From the NCBI GenBank assembly GCA_910587095.1, contig CAJUMJ010000015.1:1-42044 (forward strand): a DNA stretch of 42,044 nucleotides, written 5' to 3'. Under the pieces are notes generated by a model that had not been told where the DNA came from, did no database searches, and worked only from the letters and a program-made list of their open reading frames with translations. The first letter of the stretch is position 1. Each line of letters opens with the position of its first letter. The position numbers and the translations under genes are program-made. Shown one piece after another: positions 15,206 through 24,037 of the stretch. This DNA comes from an uncultured Lachnospiraceae bacterium (lineage in GTDB: Bacteria; Bacillota; Clostridia; Lachnospirales; Lachnospiraceae).

Positions 15206-16525
15206 TTAAATCTGAGAAAGCACAAAAATGTCATAAATTGCTTTGATTGCCGTCTCAAAATCCGCATTCGCCACACCGATAATAATATTTAACTCACTGG
15301 ACCCCTGATCGATCATTTTAACGTTGATATTGGCATGCGCCAGAGCGGAAAAGATTCTGCCGGCCGTACCGCGGGTAGATTTCATGCCGCGCCCCACCAC
15401 TGCTATCAGCGCCAAGTCTCCCTCGATGTCGATAGCATCCGGGTCCGCCAGCCTGTGAATGCCGGATACCACCTGCTGTTCCTTATGCATAAATTCATCC
15501 TGATGCACAAAAACAGTCATGGTGTCTATACCTGAAGGCACATGCTCGAAGGAAATCCCGTTCTCCTCAAAAGCCTGCAGAACCTTGCGTCCAAATCCGA
15601 TCTCCGAATTCATCATTTCCTTCTCTATGTTTACCGCGCAAAATCCCTTCTTTCCGGCAATACCCGTTATCACATACTTAGTCTTCTGACAGGTACTCTC
15701 CACAATCCAGGTGCCGTTATCCTCCGGCGCATTGGTATTTCTGATGTTGATCGGAATTCCCGCGCTCCTTACCGGGAATATCGCGTCCTCATGCAGGACA
15801 TTGAATCCCATGTAGCAAAGCTCCCGCAGTTCCCTGTAAGTGATCGTCTCAATCCCTTCGGGCTTATAGATAATCCTCGGGTCGGCAATCAGAACTCCCG
15901 ACACGTCCGTCCAGTTCTCATATACGTTCGCCCTGATCGCTCTGGCAACAATGGAACCGGTAATATCGGACCCTCCTCTGGAAAAAGTCTTTACCCTGCC
16001 GTCCTCGCAGGCGCCGTAAAAGCCCGGAACTACCGCCGCTTCCACACCGCTTAGCCGTTCTCTCATCAGACGGTTTGTCGTCTCCGCGTCATGTTCGCCA
16101 TTATCACGAAAACGGATTACCGTTGCGGCGTCCACAAACTCATAGCCCAAATACTGCGCCATAATAATGCCGTTTAAATACTCGCCTCTGGAAGCCGCAT
16201 AGTCGGAGCCGGCTTTCTCCTTAAAATTCCTGTCGATTGTCTCAAATTCCTTGTCGAGGGAAAGTTCCAGAGACAATCCGTCTATGATTTCCTGGTATCT
16301 GTTCCTGATCGCCTGTAGCTGGCCCGAAAAATCCTGTCCCTTTTCGGCCAGATCATAGCAGGCGTACAACATATCCGTGACTTTCGTGTCATCCGAAGAT
16401 CTCTTGCCGGGCGCCGAGGGCACCACAAATTTTCTTTCCTTGTCCGCCCGGATAATCGCCCCCACCTTTTTAAACTGCTCCGCGCTTGCCAGGGAACTTC
16501 CGCCAAATTTAACAACCTTATTCAT
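15206..16525 (-). CDS. lysC: Aspartate kinase
   Basis: 439 residues. It phosphorylates L-aspartate, the first step toward lysine, threonine and methionine. The kinase domain begins KVVKFGGSSLASAEQF; further signatures are GSDYAASRGEYLNG, FSRGGSDITGSIVARA and NWTDVSGVLIADPRII. Two ACT domains follow (about 300-439; GIAGKKGFCAVNIEKEMMN ... and LALIAVVGRGMKSTRGTAGRIFSALAHANINVKMIDQGSSELNIIIGV), the usual site of amino-acid feedback. AGAGGAAAAAG precedes ATG 16525. It is the last gene of the glyA-hom-lysC operon, 21 nt after hom. No lysine riboswitch is present, so control is probably at the operon promoter and allosteric. Confidence 0.95.
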   Translation of the reverse strand: MNKVVKFGGSSLASAEQFKKVGAIIRADKERKFVVPSAPGKRSSDDTKVTDMLYACYDLAEKGQDFSGQLQAIRNRYQEIIDGLSLELSLDKEFETIDRNFKEKAGSDYAASRGEYLNGIIMAQYLGYEFVDAATVIRFRDNGEHDAETTNRLMRERLSGVEAAVVPGFYGACEDGRVKTFSRGGSDITGSIVARAIRANVYENWTDVSGVLIADPRIIYKPEGIETITYRELRELCYMGFNVLHEDAIFPVRSAGIPINIRNTNAPEDNGTWIVESTCQKTKYVITGIAGKKGFCAVNIEKEMMNSEIGFGRKVLQAFEENGISFEHVPSGIDTMTVFVHQDEFMHKEQQVVSGIHRLADPDAIDIEGDLALIAVVGRGMKSTRGTAGRIFSALAHANINVKMIDQGSSELNIIIGVANADFETAIKAIYDIFVLSQI

Positions 16526-16546
16526 TTCTTTTTCCTCTACTCCATG

Positions 16547-17752
16547 TTATGCCATAATGCGGATTCTGTTTATACACCCGCCGATCTTCTCAATCTTCCC
16601 GTCAAACTCCTTCTCGGTCATCATCTGTGTCATAAACGCAAACTCCCGCGCAATACCCACGTTTATCTCCGCAAGCGCCCCGAACGCAGCCATCGCCGCG
16701 TCTTTTTTATCACCCGGAACCCTCACAAAAAATTTGCGCTTCGCGCACCTGATATCCGCAACATCCACCTTTTCCTCATCCCAAAAACACATGATGGTCT
16801 TTCCCTGATGTCTCGCGCAGTCCACCACATCGGAAACCACAGCGCTCGCGGTAGGCAGCTTACCCGCTCCACGGCCGTAATACATGGAGTCGCCAAGCAT
16901 ATTTCCGTGTACATACACCGCGTTAAACACGTCGCTCACACTGTAAAGAGGATGTTCCCTGGATATCAGAAAGGGCGCCACCATGGCAAAAAATCCCTCT
17001 TCCGAATCCCTGCTTAGAGCCAGCAGTTTGATGGATTTATTCATCTGCTTCGCATACTTGAAATCGGCCGAAGAAATCTTCGTGATCCCCTCCGTATAGA
17101 TATCCTCATAGCTCACGTTCTTGCCGCACATGAGGGAAGACAAAATCGCAATCTTGCGGCAAGCGTCATATCCTTCCACATCAGCCTCCGGATTTCTCTC
17201 CGCGTATCCCTTCTCCTGGGCTTCCTTCAAAACCGCTTCAAAATCCGCGCCGTCCCTGTCCATCTTCGTCAGAATATAATTGGTCGTCCCGTTCAAAATA
17301 CCGGTGATCCCGTCTATCCGCTCCGCCGTCAGCGAATAGTTCAAAGGTCGTATAATCGGGATGCCGCCGCCCACGCTTGCCTCAAAGAGATAATTGCAGT
17401 GATTCTCCTTAGCGATCTTAATAAGCTCCGGCCCGTGAGCCGCCACCAGCTCTTTGTTGGAGGTGCAAACGCTCTTTCCCGAAAGAAGCGCCTTCTTCGT
17501 AAACTCGTAGGCGGGCTTCGTGCCTCCCATAGTCTCGCAGATAATCTCAATCTCAGGATCATTCAGAATCAGACTATAATCATGCACCACCTTGCTCTCG
17601 TAAGGGTCGCCCGGGAAATCCCGCAGATCCAGAATATACTTTATCTCCAGCTCCTGCGCCGCTTTCTTGTTAATATCAGCCTTGTTCGTCTCAATCACTT
17701 CCACGACGCCGCTTCCAACGGTGCCGTATCCCAATACCGCTATTTGAATCAT
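16547..17752 (-). CDS. hom: Homoserine dehydrogenase
   Basis: Reduces aspartate semialdehyde to homoserine, the branch leading to threonine and methionine. N-terminal Rossmann fold (IQIAVLGYGTVGSGVVEVIE), catalytic-domain signatures (TSNKELVAAHG, FEASVGGGIPIIRPL, GILNGTTNYILTKM, EAQEKGYAERNPEADVEGYDACRKIAIL) and a C-terminal ACT domain (about 325 to end; FFVRVPGDKKDAAMAAFGAL). The frame extends to ATG 17764, but ATG 17752 begins right at the family start and has GGAG 6 nt upstream, so it is preferred (401 residues). Gaps of about 21-33 nt on either side place it in an operon with glyA and lysC. No thrB or thrC is in the window; thrH lies 8 kb away. Confidence 0.94.
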   Translation of the reverse strand: MIQIAVLGYGTVGSGVVEVIETNKADINKKAAQELEIKYILDLRDFPGDPYESKVVHDYSLILNDPEIEIICETMGGTKPAYEFTKKALLSGKSVCTSNKELVAAHGPELIKIAKENHCNYLFEASVGGGIPIIRPLNYSLTAERIDGITGILNGTTNYILTKMDRDGADFEAVLKEAQEKGYAERNPEADVEGYDACRKIAILSSLMCGKNVSYEDIYTEGITKISSADFKYAKQMNKSIKLLALSRDSEEGFFAMVAPFLISREHPLYSVSDVFNAVYVHGNMLGDSMYYGRGAGKLPTASAVVSDVVDCARHQGKTIMCFWDEEKVDVADIRCAKRKFFVRVPGDKKDAAMAAFGALAEINVGIAREFAFMTQMMTEKEFDGKIEKIGGCINRIRIMA

Positions 17753-17785
17753 TGTATTCTCCATTCCGGAACATTTTTCCTGTTT

Positions 17786-19024
17786 TTATACTAATGGGTA
17801 CTTATCCGTCAAAGTTTTAATGATGGCCTGCGCCTTGCCGATGCCTGCCTCACCCTCCTTGATGACAATGGAGATCGCCTCCGCCACTTGCTCCATATCC
17901 TCCGTATTTAACCCGCGTGACGTAGCCGCCGGCGTACCCAGGCGGACGCCGCTCGTGACAAAAGGCGACTTCGGATCGTTTGGAATGGTGTTCTTGTTGG
18001 CCGTAATATGCGCCTCGTCGAGAAGTTTTTCCACAGCCTTCCCCGTCAGGTCATAGTTCGTCAGATCCACCAGCATCAAGTGGTTATCCGTTCCGCCGGA
18101 TACAACTTTTATGTCCCTCGCCTGCAAAGCCTTACAGAGAGCCTGCGCGTTATCCGCCACATTTTTCATATATACCTTAAATTCATCGGAGAGAGCCTCC
18201 TTAAAGCATACCGCCTTGGCCGCAATCACATGCATCAGCGGGCCGCCCTGTATTCCGGGGAAAATGGCCTTATTAAAGTTATATTTGTCCGCCACCTCCT
18301 GGCTTGACATAATCATGCCGCCGCGGGGCCCGCGCAAGGTCTTGTGGGTTGTGGTCGTCGTCACATGGGCATAAGGAATGGGGCTCGGATGAAGCCCTGT
18401 CGCCACAAGGCCCGCGATATGCGCGATATCCACCATGAGAATCGCGCCCACTTCGTCCGCAATCTCCCTGAACTTTTTAAAGTCGATGGTTCTCGCGTAT
18501 GCGGAAGCGCCCGCCACGATCATCTTCGGCTTACACTCAAGCGCAATTTTTCTTACGTTATCATAATCAAGGAATCCTTCATCGTTGACGCCGTAAGGCA
18601 CACAATTGAAATACTTACCGGACATATTGACCGGTGATCCGTGGGACAGATGCCCGCCGTGATCCAGATTCATACCCATAAAGGTATCTCCCGGCTCCAT
18701 CACGGCAAAAAAGACCGCCATATTCGCCTGAGCGCCGGAATGAGGCTGCACATTGACATACTCACAGCCGAAAAGCTCTTTTGCGCGATCCCTTGCCAGA
18801 TTCTCCACCACATCAACACACTCGCAGCCGCCGTAATAACGCTTGCCGGGATACCCCTCCGCATACTTGTTTGTAAGAGGACTCCCCATAGCCGCCATAA
18901 CCGCACTGCTCACCCAGTTTTCGGAAGCAATCAGCTCTATATGGGAATTCTGCCTGTTCTGCTCATCTATAATCGCCTGGGCAATTTCCGGATCCACGTT
19001 CCTTACCTCATCCAATGAATACAT
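17786..19024 (-). CDS. glyA: Serine hydroxymethyltransferase
   Basis: A 412-residue PLP enzyme interconverting serine and glycine with tetrahydrofolate. Family signatures: ELIASENWVS, TNKYAEGYPGKRYYGGCE, NVQPHSGAQANMAV, DIAHIAGLVATG and the PLP lysine in VTTTTTHKTLRGPRGG (Lys about 228). ATG 19024 begins the conserved N-terminus, with AGGCAGGAACAAGGA just upstream; the open frame extends 30 codons further (to 19114) without similarity. It is first in the glyA-hom-lysC operon, linking glycine/serine and one-carbon supply with the aspartate family. No glycine or tetrahydrofolate riboswitch is visible in its leader. Confidence 0.96.
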   Translation of the reverse strand: MYSLDEVRNVDPEIAQAIIDEQNRQNSHIELIASENWVSSAVMAAMGSPLTNKYAEGYPGKRYYGGCECVDVVENLARDRAKELFGCEYVNVQPHSGAQANMAVFFAVMEPGDTFMGMNLDHGGHLSHGSPVNMSGKYFNCVPYGVNDEGFLDYDNVRKIALECKPKMIVAGASAYARTIDFKKFREIADEVGAILMVDIAHIAGLVATGLHPSPIPYAHVTTTTTHKTLRGPRGGMIMSSQEVADKYNFNKAIFPGIQGGPLMHVIAAKAVCFKEALSDEFKVYMKNVADNAQALCKALQARDIKVVSGGTDNHLMLVDLTNYDLTGKAVEKLLDEAHITANKNTIPNDPKSPFVTSGVRLGTPAATSRGLNTEDMEQVAEAISIVIKEGEAGIGKAQAIIKTLTDKYPLV

Positions 19025-19081
19025 TCCTTGTTCCTGCCTTTCTGATGTTTTCGCTCTCACATTATGAAATTCCAAGATAAT

Positions 19082-19110
19082 ATTATAAAGTATTATGCTA
19101 TGTAATGCAA
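19082..19110 (-). promoter_or_regulatory. Promoter of the glyA-hom-lysC operon
   Basis: Leftward TTGCAT (complement of 19105-19110), 17-bp spacer, TATAAT (complement of 19082-19087), about 55 nt before ATG 19024. A short leader without obvious structure follows. Confidence 0.7.
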
Positions 19111-19217
19111 ACAAAATTTATGACCGTTTCCGTTAAAGTGCGGTGCCTCGAAGAATGGGTTTGACAAATTGAACACATTTTTATGAAAAATTAAGAAATC
19201 TTTATGGAAATCTTATT

Positions 19218-19245
19218 TTGACTTTTCACACTGATCTGCTATCAT
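19218..19245 (+). promoter_or_regulatory. Promoter of the PAP2 phosphatase gene
   Basis: TTGACT (19218-19223), 16-bp spacer, TATCAT (19240-19245). The leader of about 110 nt includes the perfect hairpin CCATGAA-GCAA-TTCATGG (19315-19332), about 33 nt before ATG 19365. Confidence 0.65.
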
Positions 19246-19364
19246 GTATCATGTCAGCGAAAAAGTCAGATACTAAGCCGTGTATTAGATTTTACCTGAC
19301 GCGCAACAGTTAATCCATGAAGCAATTCATGGGCTGAAACAGCAAAAAGTAAGGATGTTATATT

Positions 19365-20108
19365 ATGGAAAAACTATTATCTATGGGACAGGAACATCGG
19401 CTGCGGCCATTTTTCAGGCTCTGCCGCTTCTATTACAATAAATACAGACATGCGCTGCCGCTGCTCCTCTACGGGATCGTTTATCTAAACTGGTTTGCCT
19501 ATCTGGAAAAAACGGTGACAAGCCATTACAGACTGATTCATTACAGGCCGGACGACCTCATCCCCTTTTTGGAAGTATTCGTTGTCCCCTACCTGCTCTG
19601 GTTTGCCTATGTCGCGGTAGTGGTGGTCTACTTCTTTTTCAAGGACAAGGATGATTATTTCAGGGCATGTACTTTTCTGTTCACGGGCATGACCGTCTTT
19701 TTGATCGTCAGCACTCTCTGGCCGAACGGGCACGACCTTCGCCCCGCTGTCATGCCGAGAGACAATGTATTCACACAGCTTGTAGCCATGCTCTACCGGA
19801 CGGATACACCCACGAATCTCTGGCCGAGCATCCACGTATATAACTCTCTCGGCTGTCATTTGGCAGTGATGAAGAGTGCACGGCTGGAAAATAAAAAGGG
19901 CATTCGCACCGGCTCGCTGCTTCTGTGCATTTCGATTATTTTATCGACAATGTTTATCAAGCAGCATTCCGTATTCGATGTGGCCACCGCGTTTATCATG
20001 GCTGCCGTCATGTACGGTATTGTATACAGATCAGATATGCTTCTCAATTTTTACCACAATTTCCGGCGCAGACGCAAGAGAAAACCCGGTTTCCTTTTCC
20101 GGATGTAA
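19365..20108 (+). CDS. PAP2-family membrane phosphatase
   Basis: 247 residues with about five membrane helices, of the PAP2 superfamily (lipid phosphate phosphatase / phosphotransferase type). The catalytic signatures are NLWPSIHVYNSLGCH (C2: PSxH) and STMFIKQHSVFDVATAF (C3: HSVxD, with the essential His and Asp). Members dephosphorylate lipids such as phosphatidate or undecaprenyl diphosphate, or transfer head groups; the substrate here cannot be told. The C-terminus is strongly basic (RRRRKRKPG). AAGGA lies about 10 nt before ATG 19365. It is monocistronic, with its own promoter and a hairpin after the stop. Confidence 0.85.
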   Translation: MEKLLSMGQEHRLRPFFRLCRFYYNKYRHALPLLLYGIVYLNWFAYLEKTVTSHYRLIHYRPDDLIPFLEVFVVPYLLWFAYVAVVVVYFFFKDKDDYFRACTFLFTGMTVFLIVSTLWPNGHDLRPAVMPRDNVFTQLVAMLYRTDTPTNLWPSIHVYNSLGCHLAVMKSARLENKKGIRTGSLLLCISIILSTMFIKQHSVFDVATAFIMAAVMYGIVYRSDMLLNFYHNFRRRRKRKPGFLFRM

Positions 20109-20111
20109 ATT

Positions 20112-20135
20112 GGCAGGGTGTTCACGCACCCTGCC
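20112..20135. terminator. Hairpin between convergent genes
   Basis: Perfect 9-bp stem GGCAGGGTG (20112-20120) / CACCCTGCC (20127-20135) with a 6-nt loop, between the PAP2 stop and the glycosyltransferase stop. No clear T run follows on either strand, but position and stability suggest shared termination. Confidence 0.65.
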
Positions 20136-20138
20136 ATA

Positions 20139-21164
20139 TTAATTGAATTTGAAAAACCGTCTGCAAATCTTGTAACCTTCCACCGAAATTTTCCGGCCTC
20201 CCTTTCCCGGTAAATTCATGGAACTTCCCAAAACGCCGTATCGCAGTCTCATAAACAGGCCGATATCCTTTTGCCTGATATAGTTCCAAAGCTGCGCTTT
20301 CTTTTCCAGATTCTCCTCCGTGCCGGATCTGATCAGCATGACGGAGGAAATCACAGTAATGATCTCCAGATAGTTGATCATATACTTTTTCAGCTTTCTT
20401 TTCCCGTTTATTTTGGCCTTTTTGTCAACGAGATAGTCTATCATAATCTGGTTAACTTTGATCTGCTGGTCTATTCTGCCGATCATGATCTGCTCATTGA
20501 CCGACTGCCCCTCCCTGCCGATATAATAGCGGTAAAAATTTACGTCGAGATAATACATGGTTTTCACGTAGGGCAACGGCTCAAACACAAAAAGATTATC
20601 CACATAGAAGGTATTCTCCGGTAGCTGCAGACCGCTCTCCCTAAGAAGCTTCGTGCGGAAAATCACCGAGTGCATCAGGATATACTGGCCTTTTCTGAAA
20701 TGCTTCACTTCATTCCATCCAAATATCTTATCCTGCGGGAGCGCATGGTGATATTTCATCACCTTATGCTTCTTTTCCCCCTCCTTCTCGTAGACGAAAT
20801 TGCTGATCAGCATATCCAGGGTAGTCTCCCCCGCAACCATATCCCGCAGTACCTCAAGAATTTTCATGTAGGCGCTTTCCTTCACCCAATCATCGCTGTC
20901 CACAACTTTGAAGTAAAGACCGGAAGCACAGGCAAGTCCTGTATTTACGGCGGATCCATGTCCCCCGTTTTTCTTGTGAATCGCTCTCACGATAGAGGGG
21001 TAGAGCTTTTCGTAAGCATCGGCAATTTCCCCCGTCCCGTCAGTGGAACCGTCATCCACAATGAGAATTTCCACATCCTCACCGCCGGGCAGAAGCGTTT
21101 CGACACACTTTTTCATATAATCCTCCGAATTATAACAGGGGATCGCAACCGACAATAATTTCAT
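20139..21164 (-). CDS. Family 2 glycosyltransferase
   Basis: 341 residues, GT-A fold. Motifs: LLSVAIPCYNSEDYMKKCVETLL, EILIVDDGSTDGTGEIADAY, NGGHGSAVNTGLACASG and FKVVDSDDWV (the DxD metal/sugar-nucleotide site). The C-terminal 150 residues are helical and basic, as in transferases making surface polysaccharide or modifying teichoic acid. ATG 21164 is chosen for GGAGGCTAGG directly upstream; the frame extends to 21206. Its neighbours (PAP2, mutY fusion) give no pathway, so donor and acceptor are unknown. Confidence 0.88.
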   Translation of the reverse strand: MKLLSVAIPCYNSEDYMKKCVETLLPGGEDVEILIVDDGSTDGTGEIADAYEKLYPSIVRAIHKKNGGHGSAVNTGLACASGLYFKVVDSDDWVKESAYMKILEVLRDMVAGETTLDMLISNFVYEKEGEKKHKVMKYHHALPQDKIFGWNEVKHFRKGQYILMHSVIFRTKLLRESGLQLPENTFYVDNLFVFEPLPYVKTMYYLDVNFYRYYIGREGQSVNEQIMIGRIDQQIKVNQIMIDYLVDKKAKINGKRKLKKYMINYLEIITVISSVMLIRSGTEENLEKKAQLWNYIRQKDIGLFMRLRYGVLGSSMNLPGKGGRKISVEGYKICRRFFKFN

Positions 21165-21254
21165 CCTAGCCTCCATGTCGCGGCTTTGCCGTGACTCCTT
21201 TTCCATTTTAGCACAAAAACATCTGTAAATAATTACCGTTTTCTTATATTTTTC

Positions 21255-23009
21255 TTATTTTTTCCTACCCATTTCCATCTGTTTTGCATAAACCGCGAAG
21301 GCCGATGGAATCGGATATTCCGTCCGGGTCCGTTCCGGTTCGACAAATACGAACCCGTGCCCGTCTGCCCCGATGTCCGCCTCCTCCAGCTCATCCACCC
21401 GGATCTGATATCCCTTCATCAGCCACTCCCGATGGGTAAACACATGTTTCGCCGGCGGAAGTTCTTTGATGCGGATCGGGGAAAATCCGAGCTCTCTCAG
21501 ATAGGCAAGCACCTTATCCTCTTTACAGTGTCCCTCCAGAGAGGGAAATTCATACATGCCGGCCAAAAGTCCTTTCTCCGGCCTTTTCTTGAGCGCTACC
21601 CTCTCCGCAGACTGTATAACCAAAACCGTCCTCTCCTCAACCTGTCTTGGCTTTTTCTTCGCTTTCCTTGGAAACTCCGACGTCCGTCCCTCCGCTCTCG
21701 CCCGGCAAAGCGCCGACCACGGACAGATTTCACACTTCGGCGCCCCGTTTGGAAGACAGACCATGGCGCCCAGCTCCATCAACGCCTGATTGAAATCTCC
21801 GGGCCGCTCCTTTGGTATGACATCCGACAGCTCCTCCTCCACGGACTTTTTCACCTTCGCATTCAGAATATCTCTCTCGTCGGCCCGAAGTCTTGAAAGA
21901 ATTCGCAGCACGTTGCCGTCCACTGCAGGATAGGCCCTTCCAAAGGCGATGGACGAGACAGCCCCCGCCGTGTAACTTCCTATTCCCGGAAGAGCCGCGA
22001 TCCTCCCATAGTCGTCCGGCATCTCCCCGCCATACTCCGAGACAAGAATCTGCGCCGCCTTCTTCAGGTTTCTGGCCCGGTTATAATAGCCCAGTCCCTC
22101 CCACAGCTTCAGAAGCTTCTCCTCCTCCACGGCCGCGAGGCTGCTGATGTCGGGAAGTTCCCGCAGGAACCTGTCGTAATAAGGCTTTACCGCCTCCACC
22201 CTTGTCTGCTGCAGCATGATCTCCGACAGCCATACGTGGTATGGCTGTGGCTCCTCCCTCCACGGCAAAATACGCCTGCCCGCGTCATACCAGGCAAGCA
22301 AGGGCTCCCCTATTCTGTCCAGCGTGTCCAAACAGACGGGAACGGGCGCATCCATCTCCATACCGTCCTCCCTCACCAGACAGTCATATGCCAAAAGCCG
22401 CACCCCTGCCCGCCTCGCTCTTTTCAAAGCCTCCCCGAAGGCTGGCTGCGTATCCCAGTTCGGCTCCACATAGCGGATCCCTTTCATCTGGACAACAAAC
22501 AGAAGATACGCCTCGTAGCCCTGTCCGCATGCCTCAATCAGTTCCTCCACATGTTTGACCGCCCGCTCGGAGGGCGCGTCCGGAAAAGCAGCCGCCGCGT
22601 CTCTCTCCAGAGTCACACCCTTGACCTCAACAAAAGCTCTTTTTCCGGACAGGCTCTCTATATAGAAGTCAAACCGGGAACCGCCAAAAGTTTTTTCCGA
22701 CCTGACCAGACTGACATCCTCATACAGCCCCCCTGCAAGAAGCCATTCGCCCGCCGCTTTATTCGGCGCCTGGGAATCTATATTGACAAGTCGCCCATCC
22801 TTGTCCACAGCCACAAGATCATATGCGGTGGAACGCGTCCCGCCCTCGCTCTTCTCAAGATACACTCTGGCACGGTCTGTCAAAAGCTCCCCGCATCTGC
22901 CCGTATTCTTCACATGCACTTTCGTCCGCTCTCCCATCAGTTCCACATAGGCGATAAAGCGGTTGGGCCGCTCCAAAAACTCGGCGGTAACTATCTCCCT
23001 GTATTTCAT
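21255..23009 (-). CDS. SfsA-MutY fusion: nuclease-like domain plus A/G-specific adenine glycosylase
   Basis: 584 residues in one uninterrupted frame. Residues 1-225 are a complete SfsA (sugar fermentation stimulation / DNA-RNA nuclease) domain: RPNRFIAYVE, HVKNTGRCGELL, GGSRFDFYIE, AFVEVKGVTL and FPDAPSERAVKHVEEL. Residues 230-584 are a MutY: LPWREEPQPYHVWLSEIMLQQT with catalytic Glu263, the HhH/Asp region LPGIGSYTAGAVSS ... VDGNVLRILSR (Asp364), a [4Fe-4S] set C418, C426, C429, C435, and a C-terminal NUDIX-like domain for 8-oxoG recognition (AKHVFTHREWLM). MutY removes adenine opposite 8-oxoguanine. ATG 23009 has AAGGA 11 nt upstream; 15 nt separate it from the 5'-nucleotidase gene. The promoter at 24745-24796 may control this operon. 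Confidence 0.92.
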   Translation of the reverse strand: MKYREIVTAEFLERPNRFIAYVELMGERTKVHVKNTGRCGELLTDRARVYLEKSEGGTRSTAYDLVAVDKDGRLVNIDSQAPNKAAGEWLLAGGLYEDVSLVRSEKTFGGSRFDFYIESLSGKRAFVEVKGVTLERDAAAAFPDAPSERAVKHVEELIEACGQGYEAYLLFVVQMKGIRYVEPNWDTQPAFGEALKRARRAGVRLLAYDCLVREDGMEMDAPVPVCLDTLDRIGEPLLAWYDAGRRILPWREEPQPYHVWLSEIMLQQTRVEAVKPYYDRFLRELPDISSLAAVEEEKLLKLWEGLGYYNRARNLKKAAQILVSEYGGEMPDDYGRIAALPGIGSYTAGAVSSIAFGRAYPAVDGNVLRILSRLRADERDILNAKVKKSVEEELSDVIPKERPGDFNQALMELGAMVCLPNGAPKCEICPWSALCRARAEGRTSEFPRKAKKKPRQVEERTVLVIQSAERVALKKRPEKGLLAGMYEFPSLEGHCKEDKVLAYLRELGFSPIRIKELPPAKHVFTHREWLMKGYQIRVDELEEADIGADGHGFVFVEPERTRTEYPIPSAFAVYAKQMEMGRKK

Positions 23010-23024
23010 ATTGCGTCATTCCTT

Positions 23025-23966
23025 TTAACTGCTGTCTTTCTCCTCGACCTCAATCACACTCTCCCGATTCCGGTAAGGAACCCGGGCCGCCGGCACGACC
23101 TCGGAAGCCGGAACCGTGTGGGTCTGCTGGTCGTCAAAGAAGATATGCGCTCCGAAAGCCTGCAATACATCCCTTTTCCGTATCCCCCCGAGGAAGAACA
23201 CCTCGTCAATGCGCACGTCCCATGCCCGCAGCGTGCGAATGACACGCTCATGAGCCGGCGCGCATCTGGTCGTGACAAGGGCCGTTCTGATAGGCGCCTC
23301 CTCTCCCGAACAGTTTTTCTGCAGCTCGGAGAGCGTCTTCAAAAACTTGGCAAAAGGGCCCGCCTGCATAGGATTATCCGCATTGCGACGCTCGTTCTCC
23401 TCAAAGGCCTCAAGCCCCTTCTCCCGGAAAATCCGTTCCGATTCGTCCGAGAAAAGTACGGCGTCCCCGTCAAAAGCCACTCTGATCTGCCTGATCCTAT
23501 GCTCGCAGTCATAGGTCGTGATCCCCTCCGTACAGATAATACCTGCGGCGATATTTGAATCGATGGCTCTCTGTACATCCTCCTCGCAGGCCGACAAAAA
23601 GAGATCCGTCTTGAAAGCCGAAAGGTACGGGGCAAGAGAAGCTCCTCCCGCGAGCACCGCCCTGGTGATCCGCAGGCCATAGTGCGCGATGGACTTGAAT
23701 ACCCGGAGCGAACTGTCCGGGCTGTTCCTGGACATGATAATAACTTCCACGCGCCCTTCCATGCCGGGCAGATCGTTTAAATTTAACAACGCCCGCACAA
23801 GCGGAAAACCCGGCCCCGGCATAAGCAACTCATCCTCATGCTCCGTCTGATACCGGCTGTACGCCTCCAACCCGTCTTCCTCAAATATTTTGTTCTCATA
23901 AGTCAAATCAAACAGTGTCCTGGACGAAACGCCCACCACAAGCTTGTTTTCCAGATCGTATGCCAT
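23025..23966 (-). CDS. Cytosolic 5'-nucleotidase
   Basis: 313 residues of the cytosolic 5'-nucleotidase family (PF06189, NT5C1-like), which removes phosphate from nucleoside monophosphates. Signatures: LVVGVSSRTLFDLTYENKIFEEDG at the N-terminus; PLVRALLNLND; VEVIIMSRNSPDSSLRVFKSI; RAVLAGGASLAPYLSAF; and the acidic block VAFDGDAVLFSDESERIF. The protein is a normal length. GGGGGT lies 8 nt upstream of ATG 23966. It sits between the DUF1653 gene (71 nt upstream) and the SfsA-MutY fusion (15 nt downstream), suggesting co-transcription and a link to nucleotide turnover during DNA damage. Confidence 0.88.
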   Translation of the reverse strand: MAYDLENKLVVGVSSRTLFDLTYENKIFEEDGLEAYSRYQTEHEDELLMPGPGFPLVRALLNLNDLPGMEGRVEVIIMSRNSPDSSLRVFKSIAHYGLRITRAVLAGGASLAPYLSAFKTDLFLSACEEDVQRAIDSNIAAGIICTEGITTYDCEHRIRQIRVAFDGDAVLFSDESERIFREKGLEAFEENERRNADNPMQAGPFAKFLKTLSELQKNCSGEEAPIRTALVTTRCAPAHERVIRTLRAWDVRIDEVFFLGGIRKRDVLQAFGAHIFFDDQQTHTVPASEVVPAARVPYRNRESVIEVEEKDSS

Positions 23967-24037
23967 AAAGTACCCCCATCGGAACTGTTAAAGACAGTCT
24001 CCCCCGGCGGCGCTTCCCTTTTCAGGCTCCCGATCCC

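Noticed and set aside
16526..16546. Lysine riboswitch before lysC
   Set aside because: Only 21 nt separate lysC from hom, so there is no room for an aptamer.
19025..19240. Possible glycine or tetrahydrofolate riboswitch before glyA
   Set aside because: The leader after the promoter is short, AT-rich and lacks the conserved aptamer cores of either class.
22236..23558. 440-codon plus-strand reading frame
   Set aside because: It is opposite the SfsA-MutY and 5'-nucleotidase genes, which have clear family motifs; the frame has no ribosome site and is a by-product of GC-rich third positions.
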